This document shows, one piece after another, positions 1 through 9,770 of a stretch of DNA of 64,000 nt; position 1 is the first letter of the stretch; each line of letters begins with the position of its first letter. This stretch comes from JALORV01 sp963707445 (GTDB lineage Bacteria; Pseudomonadota; Gammaproteobacteria; Burkholderiales; Burkholderiaceae_F): NCBI GenBank assembly GCA_963707445.1, contig CAVPPW010000002.1:1-64000 (forward strand), written 5' to 3'. The translations under genes and the position numbers were made by a program. The notes below the pieces were generated by a model. That model did not search any database, had not been told where the DNA came from, and worked only from the letters and a program-made list of their open reading frames with translations.

Positions 1-798
1 TCACGGCGATCTCCGCTGAAGGCCACGCGAGATTAACGTCAGTACGGATATGTTTCGAGGACATGACGCAGTAGGCACCGCCATAAGCCTTGCGCGTGAT
101 CACGGTAACCTTTGGCACCGTCGCTTCGGCGAACGCGTAAAGCAGTTTCGCACCATGCGTGATGATCCCACCGTGCTCCTGCGAGACACCGGGGAGAAAA
201 CCAGGCACGTCTTCAAACGTCACTAGCGGAATGTTGAAGCAGTCGCAGAAACGAACGAATCGTGCCCCTTTAACTGACGCCGAAATATCCAGCACACCCG
301 CGAGAAACGCCGGCTGGTTGGCGACGATACCAACCGACCGTCCGCCTAAACGCGCAAAACCAACCACGATGTTGGGCGCAAAGAGTTGTTGGACTTCGAA
401 GAAGTAACCGTTGTCGACAACGTGATTGATCACGTCGCGCATGTCGTACGGTTGGTTCGAAGCTTCGGGAATTATGTCGTTAAGCTTCGGCTCCGCACGG
501 TCGATCGGATCGCTCACTTGCAACCGCGGCGGGTCTTCGACGTTGTTCGACGGGATAAACGAAAACAATTCACGCACGATCCGCAGTGCATGTTCGTCTG
601 ACTCGGCCGCGAAGTGGGCCACCCCGGAAATAGTATTATGCGTAAGCGCACCGCCCAGAGTTTCCTTCGTCACTTCCTGATGCGTCACGGTCTTGATCAC
701 GTCTGGTCCAGTGATGAACATATAAGACGTGTCTTTGACCATGATGTTGAAATCCGTGATCGCGGGACTGTAAACGGCGCCACCCGCACATGGACCCA
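1..798 (-). pseudogene. pccB: Fragment of acyl-CoA (propionyl-CoA) carboxylase beta subunit, foreign lineage
   Basis: The minus strand from 798 to 1 is one open frame without a frameshift. It starts inside the gene at GPCAGGAVYSPA and runs off the window at AWPSAEIAV, about 265 residues covering roughly residues 165-430 of a 510-residue carboxyltransferase subunit. It keeps the family motifs (TGPDVIKTVTH, ANQPAFLAG, FEDVPGFLPG, RKAYGGAYCVMSSKH). It is only about two-thirds identical to the PccB at 48527-50059, uses more A/T-ending codons, and lacks the indels that litter the rest of the left arm. It joins meaB directly at about 798/799, so the N-terminal third is absent. The sequence resembles PccB of non-proteobacterial phyla, which is an inference from memory of the family. 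Confidence 0.8.
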
Positions 799-1533
799 GC
801 CGACAACGCGAGCACCGGTGGCCGCCAGTTCGGCGACGAGGGCCGCAGAATCGCAAGCGTGTTCTTCAGCATGCGCTCCGCCTGTCCGGCGCGCTGCGGG
901 TCGAGGTCGCTCTTGTTGACGACGATGATGTCGGCGAGCTCGACGATGCCCTTCTTCGTGCTGCAACTCGTCGCCGCCATTCGGCAGCTGCAGCAGCACC
1001 ATCAGGTCGGTCATGCGCGCGACCGCGGTCTCCGACTGTCCCACGCCGACCGTCTCGACGATGATCACATCGAACCCGGCCGCTTCGCAGACGGCCAGCG
1101 CTTCGCGCGTTCGCGCGGCGACGCCGCCAAGCGATGTGCCGGCGGGTGAGGGACGGATGAATGCGCCCGGTGACCGCGACAGCTCCTCCATCCGTGTCTT
1201 GTCGGCGAGGATCGAGCCGCCGGTCACGCTGCTCGACGGGTCCACCGCAAGCACTGCGACGCGATGGCCGCGCGCGATCAGATGCAGGCCGAACGATTCG
1301 ACGAAGGTCGACTTGCCAACGCCGGGCGCGCCGCTGATGCCGATGCGGATCGAAGCCGCCGCGTGCGGCAGCAGCGCCTCCAGCACGGCCTGCCGGCGCG
1401 TCTGGTCATCGCGCCGGGTTGACTCGATGAGCGTGATCGCCTTCGCGAGCGCACGCCTCTCGCCGGCGCGCACGCGGGTCACAAGCGCCTGGTCGGCTGG
1501 CGTCAGCGGCGCAGCGGAGTGTTTCGCAGTCAC
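799..1533 (-). pseudogene. meaB: Truncated MeaB/ArgK-type GTPase (left copy)
   Basis: GTG start at 1533, matching the start of the intact copy at 47279. The P-loop GAPGVGKST and the switch region (IIVETVGVGQSE) are present. A two-base deletion near 967 (after DELQ) shifts the frame, and the shifted frame continues with NKSDLDPQR. At about 799, after PPVLALSA, the gene breaks off and the sequence becomes a pccB fragment, so the last hundred or so residues are missing. The product would protect and load methylmalonyl-CoA mutase with its B12 cofactor. Confidence 0.85.
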
Positions 1534-1628
1534 GCCGGTGACACGACGGCGGTCGCGCTACCGCGGCGCTCGAGAGGTTGAACCGGTGAGAACTCAGCGA
1601 CCGTCGTGGTGCGGCGTGCCATCCGCCC

Positions 1629-3791
1629 TCACGCCGCCAGCCGTGTGCGTACCGCGCGGACCGCCGCAATGATCTGCCGCGCGGCCTCCGTGATGACCGT
1701 GCCGGGGCCGAACACCGCAGCGGCACCGGCCGATGGAGGAACTCGTAGTCTTGGGCCGGAACGACGCCGCCCACGACGACGAGGATGTCCTTGCGCCCTG
1801 TTCGCGCGGCGCGGCACGAGGTGCAGCACCAAGCGTCTTGTGACCTGCCGCCAGCGTCGACACGCCGACCACGTGCACGTCGTTCTCAATGGCCTGGCGG
1901 GCTGCCTCCTCTGGCGTCTGGAACAGCGGGCCGATGTCAACGTCGAAGCCGAGATCGGAGAAGGCGGTCGCGATGATCTTCGCGCCGCGGTCGTGTCCGT
2001 CCTGGCCCAGCTTGGCGACCATCAGGCGCGGCCGGCGCCCCTCCTCCGCGGCGAAACGCTCGATCTCGCCCTTCAGCTCCTGCCAGGGTGCGTCGCTCTC
2101 GAACATCGCCCCGTACACGCCGGAAACGCTCTCGGTCCACACACGGTAGCGGCCGAAGACCTTCTCGAGCGCGTCCGAGATCTCGCCGAGGACCAGTGGC
2201 CCGCGCACGCATCGCCTTGATCGAGAGCTCGAGCAGGTTGCCCTGCCCTGAGCCTGCGGCGTCTGTCAGTGCATCGAGCGCAGCGGCGACCGTCTTGCCG
2301 TCGCGTCGGGCGCGCAGCTCGGCCAGCCGTCGGAGCTGTGCCTCGCGCACCGCGGTGTTGTCGATCTCGCGGATGTCAATCGGCTCCTCTTCAGTGAGGC
2401 GGTACTTGTTGACGCCGACGATGACGTCATCGCCACGGTCGATGCGCGCCTGCTTCTCGGCCGAGCACTGTTCGATTCGAAGTTTGGCCCAGCCGCTCGA
2501 CACGGCCTTGGTCATCCCGCCCATCGCCTCGACTTCCTCGATGATCGTCCAGGCCTGATCGGCCATGTCCTGCGTCAGCTTTTCCATCAGGTACGACCCC
2601 GCCCAGGGATCGATCACGCGGGTGATGTTCGTCTCTTCCTGCAGGATGACCTGGGTGTTGCGCGCGATGCGCGCCGAGAAGTCGGTCGGCAGCGCCATCG
2701 CCTCGTCGAACGAGTTGGTGTGCAGCGACTGCGTTCCGCCGAACACGGCGGCCATGGCCTCGATCGCAGTGCGCACGATGTTGTTGTAGGGGTCATGTTC
2801 GCTGAGCGACCAGCCCGATGTCTGGCAGTGCGTGCGCAGCATCGTCGACTTCGGGTTTTTAGGCTTGAACTCCGTCATGATCCTGTGCCACAGCAGGCGC
2901 GCCGCGCGCAACTTGGCGATCTCGAGGTAGAAGTTCATGCCGATGCCGAAGAAGAACGACAGGCGTCCAGCAAAGTCGTCGACGTCCATTCCGGTCGCGA
3001 GCGCGGTGCGCACGTATTCCTTGCCGTCGGCCAGCGTCAGCGCGAGCTCGAGAGTCTGTGTGGCCCCGGCTTCCTGCATGTGATAGCCGGAAATCGAGAT
3101 CGAGTTGAAGCGCGGCATGTGCTCCGCCGTGTACCCGATGATGTCGGCAATGATGCGCATCGACGGCGCCGGCGGGTAGATGTAGGTGTTGCGGACCATG
3201 AACTCCTTGAGGATGTCGTTCTGTATGGTCCCGGCGAGCTGTCCTGGGCGACGCCCTGCTCCTCGGCGGCGACGATGTAGCCGGCAAGCACGGGCGGCAC
3301 ACGGCCCCGTTCATCGTCATCGACACCGACATGCGGTCGAGCGGAATGCTGTCGAACAGGATCTTCATGTCTTCGACAGAGTCGACTGCGACGCCCGCCT
3401 TGCCGACGTCGCCGACGACGCGCGGGTGGTCCGAGTCGTAGCCGCGGTGCGTCGCGAGGTCGAAGGCGACGCTGACGCCCTGGCCGCCTCCTTCGAGGTT
3501 GCGGCGGTAGAACGCGTTCGACTCCTCCGCCGTCGAAAAGCCCGCGTACTGGCGGATGGTCCACGGGCGCTGCGCGTACATCGTCGGCTGCGGCCCGCGC
3601 AGGTATGGCGCGAAGCCAGGGAGCGTGTCCACGTGCGGCAGACCGGCAACGTCGGCCGCCGTGTAGAGCGCCTTGACCGCAATCCCGTCCGGCGTGTGCC
3701 AGGTCAGGCTGTCCACCGCTGCGCCGCCAAGCTGTTTCGAAGCGGCCGCACGCCATGCGCCCAGGTCGGCGTCTGCATCATCTTTTGCCAT
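1629..3791 (-). pseudogene. scpA: Methylmalonyl-CoA mutase, frameshifted left copy
   Basis: Collinear with the intact 718-residue mutase at 45027-47183. The reading frame is broken at least four times (near 3300, 3240, 2200 and 1830), but each resumed frame matches the other copy closely. The N-terminal stretch has one extra codon (AKDDADADLGAW). The B12-binding signature (GQDGHDRGAK) is intact. The indels do not coincide with loss of protein-level conservation, so sequence error is as likely as real decay. Confidence 0.85.
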
Positions 3792-3953
3792 CTCGTATCC
3801 CTCACGAACCCGCCGAAGCGGTCAGGCCATCCACCTAAAATCCTACACCGGGCTCCAGAGCGACCCGCCGGCCGCATCACGTTTCGTCGAGCCGCGGCGC
3901 GCGTACTGTTACCGTCTTTCGCGGCTCAACACTCACGCCGTCAGTGACGGATC
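3792..3953. promoter_or_regulatory. Divergent promoter region of mutase and malonyl-CoA synthetase (left copy)
   Basis: The 162-base intergenic stretch matches 44889-45026 closely near the mutase side, including an AT-richer run around 3833-3846 (cacctaaaatcctac) that stands out in GC-rich surroundings. Conservation of this run in both arms suggests a shared promoter. The boxes themselves are not certain. Confidence 0.4.
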
Positions 3954-5543
3954 ATGGCCCACTCCGACAATTCGAACTTCTACGCGCTGGTCGAACGGCG
4001 CTTTCCGGCGGATCTCGAAGCCTGCGTATCGAAACGGCCGACGGCCTCGTCTACAGCTGGCGCGATCTGCATCACGCCAGCGGCCGCATCGCCAACTGGC
4101 TGGCGTCGCTCGACCTGCCGGCCGGTGCGCGCGTCGCGGTGCAGGTGGAGAAGTCGCCCGAGTGCCTGATGCTCTACCTGGCGACGCTGCGCGCGGGGCT
4201 CGTTTATCTGCCGCTCAATACGGCCTACCAGAAGGCCGAGATCGAGTACTTCCTCGCCGATGCGCAGCCCGACGTGATGGTCTGCACGCCCGCGCGCCTG
4301 GGAGAGATCACTCCGCTGGCGAAGCGGGCGAAATGCCGGCACCTGCATACGCTCGGGGAGGCGCGCGACGGCACGCTGCTGCAGTCAGCGACGCCGCACC
4401 CGGACGAGTTCGAGACTCGCATGCTCGCGGCCAGACGATCTCGCCGCGATTCTTTACACCTCTGGCACGACCGGGCGCAGCAAGGGCGCGATGCTGTCGC
4501 ATGCCAACCTCGCGTCCAATGCGCTGACGCTCGACGAGTTCTGGGGCTTTGCCGCCGAGCGCGCGGCGGGGCGGCAGGACGTGCTGCTGCATGCGCTGCC
4601 GTTGTTCCATGTGCATGGCCTGTTCGTCGCGCTCCCATGCGGCGCTGCTGGCGGGCGCCCGCACGCTGCTCCTGGCGAAGTTCGATGTCGCCGCAGGTGC
4701 TGGAGCGGCTGCCGCCGCTCGACGGTCTTCATGGGCGTGCCGACCTACTACACGCGCCTGCTGGCTGAGCCGTCGTTCGACCGCGTCGCTGCGCGCAACA
4801 TGCGCCTGTTCATCTCCGGCTCGGCGCCGTTGCTGGCGGAGACGCATCGCGACTTCGAACAGCGGACGGGGCATCGCATCCTCGAGCGCTACGGCATGTC
4901 GGAAACCGTCATGCTGGTGTCCAACCCGTACTTCGCCGACCAGGGCGAGCGCATCGCCGGCACCGTCGGCGTGCCGCTGCCCGGCGTCGGCGTGCGCGTC
5001 GTGCGCGACGACGGCACGCCGTGTCCGGTCGGCGAGATCGGCCAGGTCGAGGTGCGCGGACCCAACGTCTTTTCCGGCTACTGGCGCATGCCGGAGAAGA
5101 CGCGGGAGGAGTTCACCGCCGACGGCTGGTTCCGTACCGGCGATGTCGGCCACTTCGGCGGCGCCGGCGTGCCCGACGACTACCTGACGCTCGTCGGTCG
5201 CTCCAAGGACCTCATCATTTCCGGCGGCTACAACGTCTATCCGAAGGAGATCGAGGGCTACATCGACGAGATGCCGAACGTCGTGGAGTCGGCGGTCATC
5301 GGACTGCCGCATCCGGATTTCGGCGAGGCCGTGGCGGCGGTGGTCGTCGCCCGCCGCCCCGGGGCGCTCGATGCCGCGAGCGTCATCGACGGACTGAAGG
5401 GGCGCATCGCCAACTACAAGGTGCCCAAGCGCGTCTTCGTCGTCGAGGAACTGCCGCGCAACACGATGGGCAAGGTGCAGAAAAACGTGCTGCGCGACCG
5501 CTACCGAAGCACGTTCACGCCGCCATCGCGATCGTCGGCCTGA
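3954..5543 (+). pseudogene. matB: Malonyl-CoA synthetase-like acyl-CoA ligase, frameshifted left copy
   Basis: Starts MAHSDNSNFYALVERRF and ends at 5543. The frame breaks near 4018, 4430, 4630 and 4680-4720. The AMP-binding P-loop (YTSGTTGRSKGAM) and the C-terminal catalytic lysine region (PRNTMGKVQKN) are visible in different frames. From about 4730 to the end the frame is unbroken, including the stretch where the right copy has its own frameshift (LTLVGRSKDLIISGGYN). ATP-dependent ligation of malonate to CoA is inferred from family resemblance. Confidence 0.8.
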
Positions 5544-5557
5544 ACTCCCGGGCACGC

Positions 5558-6077
5558 CTAGTTCGCCGAGCGGGTATCGCCAGCACCGCTTCGACGAATC
5601 CGGTCTTGCCATTGGTGTAGGCGTCGCGGTCGAAGCGGAAGCGGGCGGCCAGCCGCCGCTTCAGTTCGGCATAGCGCGCTGGCGAGCCACGCGTCGGCGC
5701 GCAGGCTGTCGCGGAACTTCAGGTAGCGCTTCCAGTACAGGCCGTTGACCTCGACGACGTGCACGTGGTGGGTGCGGACGCCGCGCACGACGCGCTTGAA
5801 GAAGCGGCGATCGGGCAGCACGCGCTCGTATTCCGGGATGTACTCGTAGCCGTAGATGCTGAGCCGGTCAGTAGTGGCGCTCGAACTCGTCGAGCGAACG
5901 CACGCCGACCAGCATGTCGATGATCGGCTTGGCGGCGAGGCCGGCCACCGATGTGCTGCCGATGTGTTCGATCTGCGGATGGAGGTCGTTCAGCGCAATC
6001 TGGATCAATTGGCTTTCGATGCGGAAACGGGCGGGCCAGGCGGCGTCGTAGGGCACGACGGTGATCGGATCGGTCAT
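5558..6077 (-). pseudogene. GrpB/UPF0157 family protein, frameshifted left copy
   Basis: Starts MTDPITVVPYDAAWPARF at 6077, with GGAG six bases upstream of the ATG. It matches the intact copy at 42778-43332 through EHIGSTSVAGLAAKPIIDM and HHVHVVEVNG. The frame is lost near 5870 and again near 5680. GrpB-family proteins have a nucleotidyltransferase-like fold and no firm role. Confidence 0.75.
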
Positions 6078-6126
6078 GGGGCTCTCCAGGATGTCTCGGG
6101 CAGGAGCTGCGGTTCGCGGTGAGCCG

Positions 6127-6267
6127 CGACCGATCACTGCGTCGAGAGCGGAGGCCTGGGTCAGCGAAACTGTCGATGGAGGATGCGGCGAGCTGCGTGA
6201 GCAGGGCGTGCGCGGTGGCCGCGGACAGCGCGAACGCGACAGCGGCAAGGATTCGGGCGGTGATCAT
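6127..6267 (-). pseudogene. Remnant of Sel1-type repeat protein gene (left copy)
   Basis: Only the signal peptide (MITARILAAVAFALSAATAHA) survives. The following roughly 265 bases that encode the repeat helices in the right copy (42318-42725) are missing, and the sequence rejoins just before the downstream GrpB-family gene. This is one of two long deletions that make the left arm shorter. Confidence 0.6.
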
Positions 6268-6480
6268 CTCGGTCTCCCTGGTCTTGGATCTGCGGCGAGT
6301 GCCGCAGCGGATGACCGCAATGTAGGAGAACGCCGGCACCCCGGGCAGCCGCCTATTGCGCGCAGCAAATCCGGAATATTCGACAAGCGCGGCGCTCAAG
6401 GCGGCGGAACCTGGCCCGAACCGGTCCGGTCGCTGCGAGCGGCGCGTCAGCCCGGGCCGTGCCCGCAACGCAGCGAACGT

Positions 6481-7122
6481 CTACCAGCGCGCCGGCGGCT
6501 TGCGGTGGATCGTGATCGTGCGGTTCTCGATCGTGACGTAGCCGCCGATCGTCAGGTCCTTGAAGATGCGGCTGATCATGTCGCGCGAAGCGCCGACGCG
6601 GTCGGCGATGTCCTGCTGCGTCATGCGTTCCGGCACGACCAGCTTGCCGCCCTCTTCCTTCGCCAGCGACAGCAGCAGCCGCGCCACGCGGCCGTAGACG
6701 TCCATCAGCGCGAGGTTCTTGACGTTGTCGGTCGCAATGCGGGCACGGTCGATCAGCGTCGAGATCAGCGCCATCGCGATGTCCGGATTCGCGCTGATCG
6801 CGCTGCGCAGTTCGTCGCGCGTGACGACCGAACAGGAGGTCGGCTCGAGCGTCATCACCGAAGCCGAGCGCGGCCGACCGTCGAGCGCCATTTCGCCGAC
6901 GTAGTCGCCGGGCCCGTAGATGTCGAGGATCATCTCGCGGCCGTCGTCGTCGGAGACGTAGACCTTGACCTTGCCGGAGAGGATCACGTAGAGGCTGTCG
7001 CCGCGGTCGCCCTCGTTGATGATGACGGCGTTCTTCGGAAACGTGCGCACCTGGCCGCGCGTCGCCAGTTCGCGCACCATCGGATCGCCGATTTCGCTGA
7101 TCGCCTGCTCGCTTGCTGTCAT
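6481..7122 (-). CDS. Crp/Fnr-family transcriptional regulator (left copy)
   Basis: Unbroken 213-residue protein with an N-terminal cyclic-nucleotide-binding-like barrel (residues 25-110) and a C-terminal winged helix (QQDIADRVGASRDMISRIFKDL, about 168-190). No N-terminal cysteine cluster is present, so it is not an Fnr-type iron-sulfur oxygen sensor. It differs from the right copy at six residues. In the first 342 bases I count about 26 base differences, some 23 of them at third codon positions. It is one of the few left-arm genes without an indel. Effector and targets are unknown. Confidence 0.85.
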   Translation of the reverse strand: MTASEQAISEIGDPMVRELATRGQVRTFPKNAVIINEGDRGDSLYVILSGKVKVYVSDDDGREMILDIYGPGDYVGEMALDGRPRSASVMTLEPTSCSVVTRDELRSAISANPDIAMALISTLIDRARIATDNVKNLALMDVYGRVARLLLSLAKEEGGKLVVPERMTQQDIADRVGASRDMISRIFKDLTIGGYVTIENRTITIHRKPPARW

Positions 7123-7190
7123 TGGCGTCCTGCTGCGTCTGTTGTTACGCCATTATGCGGCGCGGCGCCGGAGCGGGGAAGCCGCGCGAG

Positions 7191-8004
7191 CTAGTAGGCC
7201 TTGTACGCCCTTGTACGCCATGTAGGCCGCCAGCAGGAACAGCAGGATCGCGAAGATGCGCTTCAGCGGCCGGGTGTCGAGCGCGTGGGCGACGCGCGCG
7301 CCGAGCGGCGCCGTCAGCACGCTGGCGGCCGCGATCGCGAGCAGCGCCGGCAGGTAGACGAAGCCGACGCGTGCCCTCGGGAAGCGTCGCCTCGCCGTGC
7401 CCGGCCAGGATGTAGCCGATCGTGCCGGCCGCGGCGATCGGGAAAGCCGAGCGCCGCCGACGTCGCGACCGCGTTGTGGATCTTCACGTTGCTCCACACC
7501 ATGAAGGGCACCGAGATGAAGCCGCCGCCGGCACCGACCAGGCTGGAAATGAAGCCGATCGCGCCGCCGACGCCGAACATGCCGGCGCCCTTGGGCAGCT
7601 GGCGCGTCGGCTGCGGCTTGCGGTCGAGCAGCATCTGCACCGCCGAGAAGCCGACGAAGGTCGCGAAGACGACCGACAGCCAGAAGGTCGGCAGCCGCCC
7701 CGCGATCTGTGCGCCGATCAGCGAGCCGACCAGGATTCCCGGCGCCAGCAGCCAGACGACCGGCCACAGCACCGCGCCGCGCTGGTGATGCGCGCGCACC
7801 GACGACACCGACGTGAACAGGATCGTCGCGAGCGAGGTCGCAATCGCCATGTGCACGATGTGTTCGAGCGGATAACCGCGCCAGGTGAAGAGCAGCGTCA
7901 GGAACGGCACCATCAGCATGCCGCCGCCGATGCCGAGCAGGCCGGCCGCAAAGCCGGTGCACGCGCCAAGCAGCACCAGCGCGAGCGATGAACACCGGCT
8001 CCAT
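7191..8004 (-). pseudogene. TauE/SafE-family membrane permease, frameshifted left copy
   Basis: ATG at 8004 overlaps the stop of the upstream EVE-domain gene, as in the right arm. Transmembrane segments such as GFAAGLLGIGGGMLM match the intact copy, but the frame changes near 7985, 7460 and 7390 and close to the end. The C-terminal tail reads about MAYKGYKAY, shorter than the (KGY)4 tail of the right copy. Confidence 0.75.
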
Positions 8005-8481
8005 CAGCGCGGCTCCTTCAGCAGCCTGCGGGTGATGAAGGTCCATTCGCCGCGCCGACACCGGGGTGATCGACAGCCGGTTGCCGCGGCGCAGCACCAC
8101 CATGTCGGCCAGTTCCGGATGCTGCGCGCAGCTCGGTGAGCGTGATCAGTCGGGTCTTCTTCGGCGCGCCCGGATGTCGACCAGCAGCCAGCGCGGCGCG
8201 TCGCGCTTCGACGGCCGCGTCGAAGTAGGGACTCTTGCGGTCGAACTGCGTCGGATCCGGATACGGCGTCGCTGGCCACTTCGGCGAGTCCGGCGATGCC
8301 GGGCTCGGCGCAACTCGAGTGGTAAAACAGCACGCCGTCGCCGACCTTCATGCCGTCGCGCATGAAGTTGCGCGCCTGATAGTTGCGCACGCCGGTCCAT
8401 GGCACCGTCTGGGCGGCTTGCGGCGAGCGCGTCGTCGATCGAGCACTCGTCGGGCTCGGACTTCATCAGCCAGTAGTTCAT
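8004..8481 (-). pseudogene. EVE-domain protein, frameshifted left copy
   Basis: Starts MNYWLMKSEPDECSIDD at 8481, the hallmark N-terminus of EVE/PUA-like proteins. Segments WTGVRNYQARNFMRDGM and FYHSSCAEPGIAGLAEVAS follow in shifted frames; at least four indels break it. It lies just downstream of the 6S RNA gene and upstream of the permease, as in the right arm. Confidence 0.75.
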
Positions 8482-8590
8482 CGAGAAGCCGGAGAGCAGG
8501 GCGAGGACAGTGACCGACGTGGCGCCGGATGAAAGGCGGGGCGGCTGCGCGCTTGTCACCGCGCGCTTGCCGCGTGTGCCCTAGATTAGA

Positions 8591-8766
8591 TCCCCGCCTG
8601 TGCCGCCCGGCCGAATGTCCTGAACCATGGGTTCAGGGTGGTCGCTGTCCACGTCGTTTAGGTTCAGCAAACGCGTGCCGATCGCACCACGACGCGAGTC
8701 CAGCAACCTTGCGCATAGCGCATCGGTTCAAGGAACTAACGACCTTTGCGCGAGCACCGCAGGGAA
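8591..8766 (-). ncRNA. ssrS: 6S RNA (left copy)
   Basis: On the minus strand the 5' end (tccctgc) pairs with the 3' end (gcgggga). The 3' half carries the diagnostic hairpin cctgaacccatggttcagg, also seen in E. coli 6S RNA. The gene sits directly downstream of zapA, its usual place in proteobacteria. 6S RNA binds the sigma70 holoenzyme as a promoter mimic in stationary phase. It aligns along its whole length with 39893-40069. Confidence 0.82.
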
Positions 8767-8858
8767 ACTTGTATTCCGCCGCGCCTTCGATGCGCGTCAG
8801 CGGAAATTTGAATGGATTGTAGCGCCGCGTGCGGCCGCCTGAGGCAACGAAGTGGCCG

Positions 8859-9160
8859 CTAGAACAGTTTTTCCTGCGGCAGCAGTGCGTCGTCGCAGTT
8901 CTGCAGCATGTCGCGCACGCGGCGTCGCAGGTCGCCGAGCGTCGACTCCGTCGGCGCTGCGCGCCGAAAACAGCTCGTGGGCGATCTGCAGCGCGGCCAT
9001 CACCGCGATGCGGTCCGCGCCCATCACTTTGCCGGCAGAGCGGATCGCCTGCATCTTGCCGTCCACATAGGCGGCGCACTTGAGCAGCGCGTCCTTCTCC
9101 TCCGGGCGTGCAGGCGAGGCGGTACTCGCGCTCGAGAATCGTGACGGTCAGGTGTTCCAT
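8859..9160 (-). pseudogene. zapA: Cell division protein ZapA, frameshifted left copy
   Basis: Begins MEHLTVTILEREYRLACTP at 9160. The frame is disrupted near 9105, in the run before the CKQ-like helix, and again near 8935. The segment MQAIRSAGKVMGADRIAVMAALQIAHELF matches the intact copy at 39503-39802. ZapA binds FtsZ and bundles protofilaments at midcell. Confidence 0.75.
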
Positions 9161-9374
9161 GGCGCATTCGAGCGGGGTTGGCGAGCGCCGGCAGCCGCTC
9201 CATCAGTCCATCGAGCCGACGGCTCGCTTCGTCGACGCGCATGCGCATCGCATCGAGTTCGCCGGTCGCGGTCGCCAGCTGCGCGCGCAACTGCTGGTTC
9301 TCGGCGCGCAGCGACTGCACCAGGCGCGCGAGTTCGGCGACCTTGGCCGCAAGCAGTTCGAATTCTTCGAGCAT
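9148..9374 (-). pseudogene. ZapB-like short coiled-coil protein, left copy
   Basis: Starts MLEEFELLAAKVAELARLV at 9374. Nearly all of it is a heptad-patterned coiled coil (LRAENQQLRAQLATATGEL). One indel near 9180 moves the last dozen codons out of frame. It overlaps the zapA start by 13 bases, as in the right arm. Confidence 0.7.
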
Positions 9375-9461
9375 GCGGCAATCGTAGCATCGCGATTTCG
9401 CGATCGATCCCGCGGAGTGCGACCGCGCCGCCGGCCTTTCCTCGGCTAGACTTCCGCTCGC

Positions 9462-9650
9462 TGATGGTGCCGAAGGATGATCCTTCGGTGAAACGGGAAA
9501 CAGGAGGCGCGCGAATGCTGCGCCAACCTGTGCTGCCCCCGCAACGGTAAGCAGGTGCGCATTGCGCACGCTTCGCACAAGCCACTGCGTCGACGACGAC
9601 GCGGGAAGGCGCGGAGGTAGAGCCTGCAGCCCGGAGACCGGCCATTGGCA
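9462..9650 (+). promoter_or_regulatory. Cobalamin riboswitch upstream of btuB (left copy)
   Basis: Contains the ordered conserved blocks of the B12 element: ggtgaaacgggaaacagg, gctgcccccgcaacggtaag, gccactgcg, cgggaaggcg, and the closing agcccggagaccggcc. It ends about 120 bases before the btuB start. In this family, binding of adenosylcobalamin represses expression of B12 uptake genes. The variable P2/P6-type loops differ between the two arms while the core is conserved. Confidence 0.92.
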
Positions 9651-9770
9651 GGAGGACGAGCCGCGGGGTGCCGGCCAGCCGGACGCCGTTGCGCGTTTCC
9701 AGCTCAGCCCCACTCCCGTTCGTTCACGCGTGGACCATTGCCGGCGGTGGGCCGGCGCACGGGAGATCAC

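Noticed and set aside
697..1533. A 278-codon open frame reading MeaB with a novel C-terminus
   Set aside because: The tail after DELQ is an out-of-frame reading of meaB and then of the foreign pccB fragment; it is a frameshift and junction product, not a new fusion protein.
6481..7122. Fnr-type oxygen sensor
   Set aside because: The N-terminal cysteine cluster required for the iron-sulfur cluster is absent in both copies.
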